Below are positions 1-8,279 of a stretch of 64,000 nt of DNA, one piece after another (positions within the stretch are counted from its first letter, which is position 1; each line of letters begins with the position of its first letter). Origin of the DNA: Methanogenium sp. GTDB lineage: Archaea; Halobacteriota; Methanomicrobia; Methanomicrobiales; Methanomicrobiaceae. The stretch is taken from the NCBI GenBank assembly GCA_030595665.1, contig JAUVCV010000003.1, positions 1-64,000 on the forward strand. Reading direction: 5' to 3'. Below the pieces are notes generated by a model. The model saw nothing but the letters and a program-made list of their open reading frames with translations, was not told the DNA's origin and ran no database searches. A program made the translations under genes and the position numbers.

Positions 1-1
1 G

Positions 2-427
2 TATGACAAAATATACATGCACTATGATCTGGTTCTTGACCGGGTCATCAGATATGAGGACGATTTAAAAGACCCTAAACTGATGACAAAACTCACCACC
101 CTCTCACCTGAACCAACGATTTCAAAAAGAAAAGCGAAACAAATTCTGGAAGAAAAACTGAACGAAAGCTACCCCGATGAAGATCTACAGATACAGTACC
201 GTGTCTTAAACGACTTTGAGAATAATGTTCTTTGGTATGATAAGGATGAACTGGTATACTCTCAGCAACCCGAGCCAATCAGACTCATCTGGCGTATATC
301 GTTTAATGACGAAGAGATGCGCAATAAACATTTCCTATTAACAACTAGCGCTATTATTGATGCCCATACCGGGGTAATTATTGATCTCAGATACAGGGAT
401 ATTGATATTTCCGAAGAGAACCGGTAA
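2..427 (+). CDS. C-terminal part of a PepSY-like domain protein (5' partial)
   Basis: The reading frame is already open at base 2, so the true start lies outside the window; the first internal ATG is at 17. About 141 residues are visible. They contain a Lys/Glu-rich helix (KAKQILEEKL) followed by strands, and a C-terminal segment of the form DAHTGVIIDLRY. This helix-plus-hairpin pattern ending in a conserved Gly-x-hydrophobic strand is that of PepSY-type domains, often found in secreted or membrane proteins. No signal peptide can be judged because the N-terminus is missing. It lies 282 bp upstream of an ABC exporter on the same strand and may be functionally linked to it. The family call is by eye and moderate at best. 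Confidence 0.5.
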   Translation, partial: YDKIYMHYDLVLDRVIRYEDDLKDPKLMTKLTTLSPEPTISKRKAKQILEEKLNESYPDEDLQIQYRVLNDFENNVLWYDKDELVYSQQPEPIRLIWRISFNDEEMRNKHFLLTTSAIIDAHTGVIIDLRYRDIDISEENR

Positions 428-709
428 CCCCAACCAATCTTTTTTCGTGCCGATGCTGAAGAAATACGGAAACACGTTCATACTTTTTTTCATGGTGCGT
501 CTGCCATTGTGTTCGAAATTTATTGAGCCTGAACATCCTGAGGTAATTATTTTTTGCGCTTATGATTCGCCGGAAGAACCGATCTGATTGACACCAAAAT
601 CCAAATCAGTTCGGTGTTTGTCCCATAAACCGTATATGAATGGAGGAACAATAAAAAAATACGGGATTTTTTGCAGAAAAACTTTGCAGAATCAATACGC
701 GGGGGATAA

Positions 710-1633
710 ATGATAATCACAGAAAACCTCACCAAAAAATATAACGGAAATAATGCTGTTGATAATCTCAATTTAGAAGTCGGGGATGGGGAAGTATTCG
801 GCTTTTTAGGCCCAAACGGGGCAGGTAAAAGTACAACCATTCTCATGCTCACAGGGATGATTGAGCCTACATCGGGAAGCTGCACAATCAATGGGATAAA
901 CGTTGCATTAAATCCCCTTAAGGGAAAAGAAATTCTTGGTTATCTCCCCGAAGATGTTGGATTTTACAAAAATCTCACCGGGTGGGAAAACCTTGACTAC
1001 CTCGGAAAATTCTATCCCATGAGCAACAGTGACAGGGAAGAAAGAATTGAAACACTCCTTAAAAGTGTCAGGCTCCAGGATGTCCCGCAGAAAGTCGGCG
1101 AATACTCAAGGGGAATGAACCAGAGACTCGGCCTTGCTCTTGCTCTTTTAAACGACCCTGAAGTGGTCATTCTTGACGAACCCACCGCAAATCTTGATCC
1201 CGAAGGTGTCCTCAGGTACAGGGAAATCATAACCCAACTGGCAAAAGAAGAAAAAACCGTCCTCATCTGTTCTCATATTCTCTCAGAAGTAAAGGCAGTC
1301 TGCACAACACTCGGAATTATTTCACAGGGCAGACTTGTCGCACGGGGGTCTGTTGAAGAAGTAGAAAATGAACTGATTTTGCAGAGCAGCACCCCGCAAA
1401 AGATAGTCATCAGATCGATAAACCCGGATGTGTATGATTTCATTGAATCCATATCAAACCCCGATATCCTGGAAGTAAACCGGCTCAAAAACGGCGTTGA
1501 AATTTTGGTCAACAGGGACATAAGAAACGAACTTGCAGAAGAACTCAAAGGCAACTGCTCCGGCATAACAGAGATGTACCTTGACAGGCCAAGTCTTGAA
1601 GATCTCTTCCTGAAGGTCTACCGGAGGGAATAG
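710..1633 (+). CDS. ABC-2 type transporter ATP-binding protein
   Basis: Cytoplasmic ATPase subunit of an ABC exporter, 307 aa. Walker A (GPNGAGKST) lies near residues 34-42, the signature helix (YSRGMNQRLGLA) near 132-143 and Walker B (VVILDEPT) near 152-159; the C-terminal third is the regulatory extension typical of CcmA/NatA-like subunits. The ATG at 710 has a G-rich Shine-Dalgarno-like stretch (gggggat) just upstream. Two permease genes follow at 3 bp and 16 bp spacing, making a compact three-gene operon. The substrate cannot be read from the sequence; the family includes drug, sodium, lantibiotic and polysaccharide exporters. Confidence 0.95.
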   Translation: MIITENLTKKYNGNNAVDNLNLEVGDGEVFGFLGPNGAGKSTTILMLTGMIEPTSGSCTINGINVALNPLKGKEILGYLPEDVGFYKNLTGWENLDYLGKFYPMSNSDREERIETLLKSVRLQDVPQKVGEYSRGMNQRLGLALALLNDPEVVILDEPTANLDPEGVLRYREIITQLAKEEKTVLICSHILSEVKAVCTTLGIISQGRLVARGSVEEVENELILQSSTPQKIVIRSINPDVYDFIESISNPDILEVNRLKNGVEILVNRDIRNELAEELKGNCSGITEMYLDRPSLEDLFLKVYRRE

Positions 1634-1636
1634 AAA

Positions 1637-2650
1637 TTGAACCTAAACCGCCTGATAACAATATCTCAAAAGGAGTTTTCGGATCATATAACCAGCAGAC
1701 GATTTCTCCTGATTCTTTTCATTACCTGTCTGGTGCTTGGGGTTGCAGCCGCAAATGGTGTGACTGACTATAATAATGCGCTTGAAAGCTATAAAAACGG
1801 AAATGTGGGATATTTATTTTCCCCCTCTATCCTTCTGGCATTTGGGAGAGTAACCAATTCAATAGGCCTTAGCGGACTGGGTGCTGTGATAGGAATTGCA
1901 ATCGGATTTGATCTGGTTTCAGGGGAAAGAGAGGGAAAATCCTTAAAGACAACACTCTCACAACCCGTATATCGTGATGAAGTAATAAACGGCAAGGCAA
2001 TCGGCGGAATAATCAGCCTTTCCATAATAACTCTCGCAGGATTTCTGACTGTACTTGCACTATTTTTAATTATCGGGATTGTTCCTTCAGTTGACGAGTT
2101 TTTCCTGATAGGTGTTATCTGGCTGATTACCCTGTTATTTATGATATCAACGTTCTCTCTGGCGCTGATGTCTTCGGTTCTTGCAAAAACAAGCAGCGGC
2201 GCCCTGATTCTGTCTCTTATTGTTCTTTTCACACTGATGTACATCATCCCTGTTGGCGGAGGAGAATTCGGCACATATGCCCTGATCGGCCCGGAACCGT
2301 CGGATGACGGATATGGTTCCGGGTCGCAACATCAGGTGGAATCATTTGAGAATATTCAGTATGAATACAATCAGAAAAGAACGGCATTATATGATTTTTT
2401 CAATATTTTTTCAATAAGAAGTGTCTATAACGATATAACCAGTCCGATAACGATGCCGTCCAAGTATGCAATAAACCAGATTGGTTCCTCTGAATTTTCC
2501 ATCAATCCTGACATTGCAGAAGAAGTGGAAAAACCGTCGCTATGGGATATTATGGGAGATAAATGGATAAAAATTATCGTCTTTATCATGTGGCCGGTTC
2601 TTTTCTTTGGAATTGCATATGTACGGTTTATGCGGATGGATTTGAGATGA
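1637..2650 (+). CDS. ABC-2 type transporter permease 1
   Basis: Integral membrane permease, 337 aa, starting with TTG at 1637 only 3 bp after the ATPase stop codon. One hydrophobic segment near residues 23-41 is followed by a large extracytoplasmic loop, then a cluster of about four membrane segments (residues 78-205), a second loop rich in polar residues, and a final segment ending in AYVRFMRMDLR. The motif GFDLVSGEREGKSLKTTLSQP matches the conserved ABC-2 cytoplasmic loop that contacts the ATPase. The next gene is a paralogue with the same architecture and the same eleven C-terminal residues, so the pair probably forms a heterodimeric channel. Confidence 0.9.
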   Translation: MNLNRLITISQKEFSDHITSRRFLLILFITCLVLGVAAANGVTDYNNALESYKNGNVGYLFSPSILLAFGRVTNSIGLSGLGAVIGIAIGFDLVSGEREGKSLKTTLSQPVYRDEVINGKAIGGIISLSIITLAGFLTVLALFLIIGIVPSVDEFFLIGVIWLITLLFMISTFSLALMSSVLAKTSSGALILSLIVLFTLMYIIPVGGGEFGTYALIGPEPSDDGYGSGSQHQVESFENIQYEYNQKRTALYDFFNIFSIRSVYNDITSPITMPSKYAINQIGSSEFSINPDIAEEVEKPSLWDIMGDKWIKIIVFIMWPVLFFGIAYVRFMRMDLR

Positions 2651-2666
2651 TTTTGGTGGGTGTGAT

Positions 2667-3650
2667 ATGAATGTTAAACGGATAATTCTCATTGGATATA
2701 AGGAATTTCAGGACCATCTGACGAACCGGCGCTTTTTAGCCCTTCTGTTTCTGATGCTGACAATCACCGGAGTATATGTCTTTAAAGATATCGGCTCCTA
2801 TTTTGAGGGCCTGGAAAGATACAGTAACCCTCTTGGATATTCAATATTCGGCATTCCAAAGGCGATGAATATTTTCGGCGGTATTGTCTCAGGGATTGCA
2901 GGCGGTTCCGTATTCGGATCGATAATTGCGATTGCACTGGGTTTTGACCTGATTACAAAAGAGAGGGAAACCGGTTCAATCAAAGCATTGCTGTCCGTTC
3001 CGCTTTACCGGGACGAGGTCATAAACGGCAAGGCACTGGGAGGAATTATTGCAATTACATTTGCCGTAACGGTTGTTTTCGTACTGACGCTTGGCATTAT
3101 GTTGGTATACAGCATCGTTCCCGGACTGGATGAACTGGGGTTCATATTTGTATTCTGGCTGGTGACAATTCTGTATCTCTCAGGAATTTTTGTGATGTCC
3201 GTTATGGTTTCATCCTTTGCAAAGACCAGCGGAATGTCGTTCATATATTCATTGCTGCTGTTTCTGCTTTTGACCAGTGTCATTTATTCAACCGGCAATT
3301 TTGCTGTTGATGTGGTAATGGGGCCAAAACCATCAATGAATCCTGATACTATGGAGGTCGATGAATATTACGAGCAGTCCAGTGCATACTATCAAAAACA
3401 TATGGAACTTACCAATCTGGTGTTTTATGTCTCTATGGACACCAATTATCGAAAAGTTGGCATCGCCCTAACCGAACCCGAACGCTACCTCATCGATCAG
3501 TCAGGTAACCAGAACAATCCGGAATGTCCCGAACCGAAACTCTTTGATCTGCTGGGGGGGTTATGGGGGTATATTCTCTTCCTGATTGCATACCCGGCAG
3601 TTTTTTTCGGTATTGCCTATGTCAGGTTTATGCGAATGGATTTGCGGTGA
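2667..3650 (+). CDS. ABC-2 type transporter permease 2
   Basis: Second membrane subunit of the exporter, 327 aa, paralogous to the preceding permease. It shares the N-terminal pattern (GYKEFQDHLTNRRFLALLF), the coupling-loop motif (FDLITKERETGSIKALLSVP) and the same C-terminal residues AYVRFMRMDLR. About six membrane segments are visible, with a long polar loop near residues 215-290. The ATG at 2667 follows the previous stop by 16 bp with ggtgtgat upstream. A tandem duplication that later diverged is the simplest explanation. The exported substrate is unknown. Confidence 0.9.
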   Translation: MNVKRIILIGYKEFQDHLTNRRFLALLFLMLTITGVYVFKDIGSYFEGLERYSNPLGYSIFGIPKAMNIFGGIVSGIAGGSVFGSIIAIALGFDLITKERETGSIKALLSVPLYRDEVINGKALGGIIAITFAVTVVFVLTLGIMLVYSIVPGLDELGFIFVFWLVTILYLSGIFVMSVMVSSFAKTSGMSFIYSLLLFLLLTSVIYSTGNFAVDVVMGPKPSMNPDTMEVDEYYEQSSAYYQKHMELTNLVFYVSMDTNYRKVGIALTEPERYLIDQSGNQNNPECPEPKLFDLLGGLWGYILFLIAYPAVFFGIAYVRFMRMDLR

Positions 3651-3743
3651 AAAAACATGGAATGGGAAAGAAAGATTACGATATTAATTCCTGGGATCGC
3701 AGGTATTATTGAGAATTTTTTAAAAAGGGTATTTAGTAATCCA

Positions 3744-5114
3744 TTACTGTTTTTTCAATGCAACAGCAGATGAGATTTTATGGAAAAATGTGCCAAGGAA
3801 ATCCTTAAAATCCTCATCCCAGCAGTCAGCACCCACCCTGACATCGCAATTCCTTTTCATCGACTTCATCACATGCTTTCCCAGCCTGGCTGAAAACAGG
3901 TCAGATGAGGCGAGAAGTGTAGATGCACTCACCCATTTTCGGGGGATTTCAACGGAGTATCTCCCATCACCATTGATAAACGGTCCTGAAAATACCGGCT
4001 GAGTGAGATACTTATCCCTGAACTTTCCTGCATTTACCGCATTATCAACCGGAGGGCCCGTATGAACACATAATGGAGGGAGCGTATCTACAAGCAATTC
4101 AAAGAGAAGACAACACGTTTCATCACCCATCGCCTCACTATATCTGTTTACGACAAATCCATTCCGTTCAAGAAGAGATGCAATACCTGCTGAACTTCTC
4201 CTCAGTTGTGGAACAACAATATCAGGAATCTGATGCGGCGTTGCAAAACTGATACTATAGAGCCCGGTCCCACGCTCTGATAAGATCTGTTCAAATTCAT
4301 TGCAGGTCATGACATCTTTTGCAGGCGGGTAAAAATATTCCAGGCCGGGTGAGGCAGAGTACCCCCGGCAGAGCTCAATGAATTCCCCCATCTTTGCCCG
4401 TGACACCGATGCCGCCACATTCCGATTTGGATCAACAGGATCAATCACAACCAGAGGATCGTCAAATTGTTTCCCCTGATGACCCATAATATCAATCGTC
4501 TGCCCGGCCCTCCAAGACTGACAGGCTTCAATAAGTGCACTGAATCCACCGTACCTAAGAACGAGCAGTTCACACAGATATCCTGCAAACCCTTCCGTCA
4601 TCAGATCAGAGCCATACACCCCGCCCGCCTTTGAAAACTGTTTCATCAGGAGGACATCATCCTCCAGACCACCGATATGTGACTGTATATACCGGGTGTG
4701 AAACGGCGTTCTGTCAACAGCACTCTGAATCCGTGCAGAATCGGTCACCGCATAACAGGGGACCAGATCCACATCAAACCCGGATATAGTTGCATTAACG
4801 TACGGGTGTTCAGCATATTTTTCAACAAACTGACCACCAAATCGTGATGCAATTGACCTGCCAAGAATAATGCCCTCTTCTTCGAGTGCTTCCCGGGGCA
4901 ACTCAGGAGGATACAGCATAAAAACATCAATATCACGGTCGCCGCTAATCCAGGTATTTCGTGCGACAGAGCCAACGACCATTCCCCTTGCGGTTCCGCT
5001 TTCATTTACCGCATTAAGAAGCATCTCCGCAACAGCGCAAATGCTCTCTATCTCCTCTTTTTCCGGACGAACACGTAACAGCACCTCCTCCTCGGTTTCA
5101 TTCCTAGGGTTCAT
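3744..5114 (-). CDS. cca: CCA-adding enzyme (archaeal tRNA nucleotidyltransferase)
   Basis: Class I archaeal CCA-adding enzyme, 456 aa, which adds or repairs the 3' CCA end of tRNAs using CTP and ATP. The nucleotidyltransferase signature lies near residues 46-66: GSVARNTWISGDRDIDVFML, where the two Asp residues of D-I-D bind metal and a further Asp follows in the region with GFDVDLVPCY. The length fits the archaeal family (about 440-460 aa). The start codon overlaps the stop of thpR by 4 bp (ATGA), so the two are co-transcribed and probably translationally coupled. The four tRNA genes in this window lack an encoded CCA, consistent with the need for this enzyme. Confidence 0.95.
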   Translation of the reverse strand: MNPRNETEEEVLLRVRPEKEEIESICAVAEMLLNAVNESGTARGMVVGSVARNTWISGDRDIDVFMLYPPELPREALEEEGIILGRSIASRFGGQFVEKYAEHPYVNATISGFDVDLVPCYAVTDSARIQSAVDRTPFHTRYIQSHIGGLEDDVLLMKQFSKAGGVYGSDLMTEGFAGYLCELLVLRYGGFSALIEACQSWRAGQTIDIMGHQGKQFDDPLVVIDPVDPNRNVAASVSRAKMGEFIELCRGYSASPGLEYFYPPAKDVMTCNEFEQILSERGTGLYSISFATPHQIPDIVVPQLRRSSAGIASLLERNGFVVNRYSEAMGDETCCLLFELLVDTLPPLCVHTGPPVDNAVNAGKFRDKYLTQPVFSGPFINGDGRYSVEIPRKWVSASTLLASSDLFSARLGKHVMKSMKRNCDVRVGADCWDEDFKDFLGTFFHKISSAVALKKQ

Positions 5115-5650
5115 GCCTTCACCTCCATAATATCCTCATACACCGGCCCCTGCGGAGTGAGTGTACTTTTTTTCAGAGTAATGGTATCAACAACCATCTG
5201 TCCAAATGAATACCCCGATACCTCTGCAACTGCGGCGCGCAGTGAACTATCATACCGTTTGATGCGCCCGAGTGTTACGTGCGGTGTGAATATCCGGGTT
5301 TCAGATGAAATGCCCAGAGGAGCAAGACGTCTGTCCAGTTCAGCAACCGTTTCCCCGCCCCATCCGTTGTCGGATACATCAGCCCAGACAATACGGGGCT
5401 GTTTTTTCGGATGAAGCCGGACACCCGACACCGTTATTTCAGTCGGTTTAAATGAGAATTCAGACATTATTTCCTGTACACAATGCATTACATCATCAGA
5501 AACATCCCCAAGAAACTTCAGGGTAATATGCGCGAGGGGGGGATCAACACAGGTCAGTTTTGCATCACTGTTCCTGAGAATATCCTGCGCAGCATAGAAT
5601 TGATTTCTGATACTGGGGGTGAGATCAACAGCAAAAAAAGCCCGAACCAT
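5111..5650 (-). CDS. thpR: RNA 2',3'-cyclic phosphodiesterase (LigT/ThpR family)
   Basis: 2H-phosphoesterase family protein that opens 2',3'-cyclic phosphate RNA ends. Both catalytic HxT motifs are visible: HITLKFLG near residue 42 and HVTLGRIK near residue 124. Length is about 179 aa from the ATG at 5650 (MVRAFFAVDL, the usual start of the family); another ATG lies 6 bp upstream. It is the promoter-proximal gene of a two-gene leftward operon with cca and overlaps it by 4 bp. Both products act on RNA 3' ends, which fits a tRNA end-processing unit. Confidence 0.92.
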   Translation of the reverse strand: MVRAFFAVDLTPSIRNQFYAAQDILRNSDAKLTCVDPPLAHITLKFLGDVSDDVMHCVQEIMSEFSFKPTEITVSGVRLHPKKQPRIVWADVSDNGWGGETVAELDRRLAPLGISSETRIFTPHVTLGRIKRYDSSLRAAVAEVSGYSFGQMVVDTITLKKSTLTPQGPVYEDIMEVKA

Positions 5651-5776
5651 ATACATATCTATTGAACTTTTAATCAGATAGGGTTACCCATACCCCCCAT
5701 TACGGGAACAGGAAAGAAGTATTATTTTTAGTTCAGACACAACATTGGTATACGAATCCATGGGGGATTATTTTCT

Positions 5777-6046
5777 GTGACAGATGCAGCAAAAATCAAT
5801 GTGTACACACTTGAAAACTGCCCGAACTGCGAACTTTTAAAGGAATACCTGAATGCGGCAGGTATTGGATATACCATCCGCAATATGATGGACGCAGGGG
5901 CATTGACAGAACTCAGAATAAATGGTATATTTGTACGTGAGGCTCCGGTCCTGCAGATCGGAACAACGTTTTTGATATCAAAGGACCTCTTTGGTGCAGA
6001 AGGGGTTCGTGAGGACGTCGTTGATTCATTGCTCCGGGGAGACTGA
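5777..6046 (+). CDS. Glutaredoxin/NrdH-like redoxin
   Basis: Small thioredoxin-fold protein of 89 aa with GTG start. The redox motif CPNC is at residues 15-18 and the cis-Pro segment (REAPVLQIG) near residue 57. It ends 1 bp before the nrdD start, so the two are co-translated. Redoxins encoded next to class III ribonucleotide reductases in methanogens are known to feed electrons to NrdD (established for Methanosarcina-type enzymes); here that role is inferred from position. No transmembrane segment or signal peptide is seen. Confidence 0.8.
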   Translation: MTDAAKINVYTLENCPNCELLKEYLNAAGIGYTIRNMMDAGALTELRINGIFVREAPVLQIGTTFLISKDLFGAEGVREDVVDSLLRGD

Positions 6047-6047
6047 T

Positions 6048-8249
6048 ATGCCGACAAATCCCCGTCATGCAGAGAATCAGCAGACTCTTGATGGGTTCTT
6101 TGTACCAACACTTCCAAGAGTCAGAACATCGAGAGGCCATATTGTTGACTGGGACAGGGAAAAAATCGTAACGCAGATTCTCAAAGAAACACAACTGGTT
6201 GAAATATTTTATGGAAGCAAGGGAGCAGACGAACCCCTCGCGCGTGATATCGCACTTGAAGTCGAAACCAGAATTAAAAAACTCAGACTAAAATCCCTTT
6301 CAGGCCCGTTAATCCGGGAAATTCTTAATATCACCCTTCTTGAACGGGATTTGATCAAATACCGGAATGTCTGTACCCGTGTCGGTACGCCGGTCTTTGA
6401 TGCACATTTAATCGATGTGGGAATGGGATTTGAGTCACATGATAACGCAAATCTCCAGGAGAATGCAGAGACATCACACAAGAAGAAAGCAGATAAAATC
6501 AGTAAAGAACAGTATCTGCTCCAGTTACCTCCGGAACTGGCTGATTACCACCTGTCCGGAGATCTGCATATTCATGATCTTGAATATTTTGGAACACGGC
6601 CCTTCTGTCAGGACTGGGATCTGCGGTACTTCTTCTATTATGGTCTGATGCCGGACGGAAGTGGAACAAAGGCATCTGTTGCAGGTCCTGCAAAACGTGC
6701 TGAGGTTGCCATTCTCCATGCAGTAAAGGCACTTGGCAGCGCTCAGACAAATTTTGCAGGCGGACAGGGATATTACAATTTCCTGACATTTCTCGCCCCC
6801 TATTTTGAAGGACTTTCGTATCCTGATATCGTGCAGCTCATGCAGATGTTTGTCTACGAGATGACCCAGATGATGGTGGCCCGCGGAGGACAGGTCGTCT
6901 TCTCATCGGTCCAGTTATCCCCGGGAGTCCCCCACCTCTGGAAAGAAAAGCCATGCGTCTATAAAGGCAAGGTCTGGAACGGCGTACAGGCTCCGGAACG
7001 TAAATATGGTGAGTTTGAACGGGAAGTACGACTGCTCTTTAAGGCGCTCATGGAAGTGATGCTGGAAGGCGATTACTGGGGCAAACCATTTAATTTCCCC
7101 AAACCTGAAATCAGCATTGAACCTGACTTCCTGACCGAAGATGAGGCATTCAACAACGCAAATCCCGATATCCCCTCATTCAGTGAACTGTACCTGATGA
7201 CATTCGAACTTGCATCAAAATATGGTACACCATATTATGACAACCAGATTCCGGAATACCGTGGTTCAGGAGAAGGCATCTCCTGTTATCAGTGCTGTGC
7301 ATATCAGTTCTCCTCTCTTGCAGCAGACGACGATGAATTTGATGAAAAGATGCTGTTTTCCAAAGGAAAGCACTTCTCAATGGGTTCATGGCAGGTATTA
7401 TCCATAAACTGCCCCCGTGCAGCGTATAAAGCAGAAGGGGATGATGAGCGACTCTTTGCAGAACTCAAAAAATTAATGGATGTCTCTGTTGAAATCTTCC
7501 GGATTAAACGACGCTGGATGGATAACATCCGGGCAACCGGACGAATGCCATTTGCCATGCAGCGGCCAAAGGACCCGAATGATCCCGACATGGAAGAACG
7601 AGGCCCCGTTGCTGTTGATCTTGAAGGACTGGTTTATACCATCGGTATTGTCGGCGTTAATGAGATGGTCCAGCACCATATCGGAACCCAGCTGCACGAA
7701 AGCCGCGAGGCATTCCATTTTGCAATACGGGCCATGACAGAGATGGATCTCTACTCCAAAGAACTTTCAGAGAAAACGGGGATGACAATCGCTCTGGCCC
7801 GGACACCTGCAGAAACAACCGGACAGAGATTCGCCATTGCAGACCTGATAGACCAGAGGTTCAGGTCACATGCTGAAAAAGTGATCAAAGGTGATCTCGA
7901 GGCCACTATTCCTGAACTGGGACAGAAATTTGATCTCCCGGTGTACTATACCAACGGAACGCATGTTACGCCAGGTGCGGATGTGCCCCTGACGAAGAGG
8001 ATGGAGATTGAACATGTATTCTTCCCCATTGTTGACGGGGGCAATATCTTCCATATCTGGCTGGGAGAAGCGCGGCCAGACCCACGAGGTCTCATGGATA
8101 TGGCAATGAATCTCTGCAGAAATACCCAGATTGGCTACTTTGCTTTTACCCGTGATCTCACGGTTTCTCTCAAACAGTTTAAGGAATACAAGCAGGAAAA
8201 GAATCCGAAATCTAGCCTCTCTGTTGCTGACAGACGGGTAGAGGTTTAA
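6048..8249 (+). CDS. nrdD: Anaerobic ribonucleoside-triphosphate reductase lacking the C-terminal glycyl-radical domain
   Basis: Class III ribonucleotide reductase large subunit, 733 aa from the ATG at 6048, which follows the redoxin stop by one base. An ATP-cone regulatory domain covers about residues 20-110. The catalytic barrel contains the family blocks FCQDWDLRYFFYYG, SAQTNFAGGQGYYNFLTF, a Cys cluster ISCYQCCAYQ (Cys413, 416, 417), VGVNEMVQHH and TNGTHVTPGADVPL. The protein ends about 24 residues after the block IGYFAFTRDLTV. Class III enzymes normally continue there into a four-Cys zinc site and a segment with the radical glycine. No CxxC pair and no RVxGY-like motif follow, and the next gene starts 30 bp later. 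The radical glycine must come from elsewhere or the enzyme is inactive. Confidence 0.93.
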   Translation: MPTNPRHAENQQTLDGFFVPTLPRVRTSRGHIVDWDREKIVTQILKETQLVEIFYGSKGADEPLARDIALEVETRIKKLRLKSLSGPLIREILNITLLERDLIKYRNVCTRVGTPVFDAHLIDVGMGFESHDNANLQENAETSHKKKADKISKEQYLLQLPPELADYHLSGDLHIHDLEYFGTRPFCQDWDLRYFFYYGLMPDGSGTKASVAGPAKRAEVAILHAVKALGSAQTNFAGGQGYYNFLTFLAPYFEGLSYPDIVQLMQMFVYEMTQMMVARGGQVVFSSVQLSPGVPHLWKEKPCVYKGKVWNGVQAPERKYGEFEREVRLLFKALMEVMLEGDYWGKPFNFPKPEISIEPDFLTEDEAFNNANPDIPSFSELYLMTFELASKYGTPYYDNQIPEYRGSGEGISCYQCCAYQFSSLAADDDEFDEKMLFSKGKHFSMGSWQVLSINCPRAAYKAEGDDERLFAELKKLMDVSVEIFRIKRRWMDNIRATGRMPFAMQRPKDPNDPDMEERGPVAVDLEGLVYTIGIVGVNEMVQHHIGTQLHESREAFHFAIRAMTEMDLYSKELSEKTGMTIALARTPAETTGQRFAIADLIDQRFRSHAEKVIKGDLEATIPELGQKFDLPVYYTNGTHVTPGADVPLTKRMEIEHVFFPIVDGGNIFHIWLGEARPDPRGLMDMAMNLCRNTQIGYFAFTRDLTVSLKQFKEYKQEKNPKSSLSVADRRVEV

Positions 8250-8279
8250 CTATTTTCACCCCCCATACTGAAATTACGT

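Noticed and set aside
381-587. 68-codon frame behind the first gene
   Set aside because: It overlaps the end of the PepSY-like gene, has no start signal, and resembles no family.
3657-3773. 38-codon frame after the second permease (MEWERKITILIPGIAGIIE...)
   Set aside because: It overlaps the 3' end of cca, has no ribosome binding site, and is too short to assign; it may be a fragment of a third exporter gene, but nothing confirms this.
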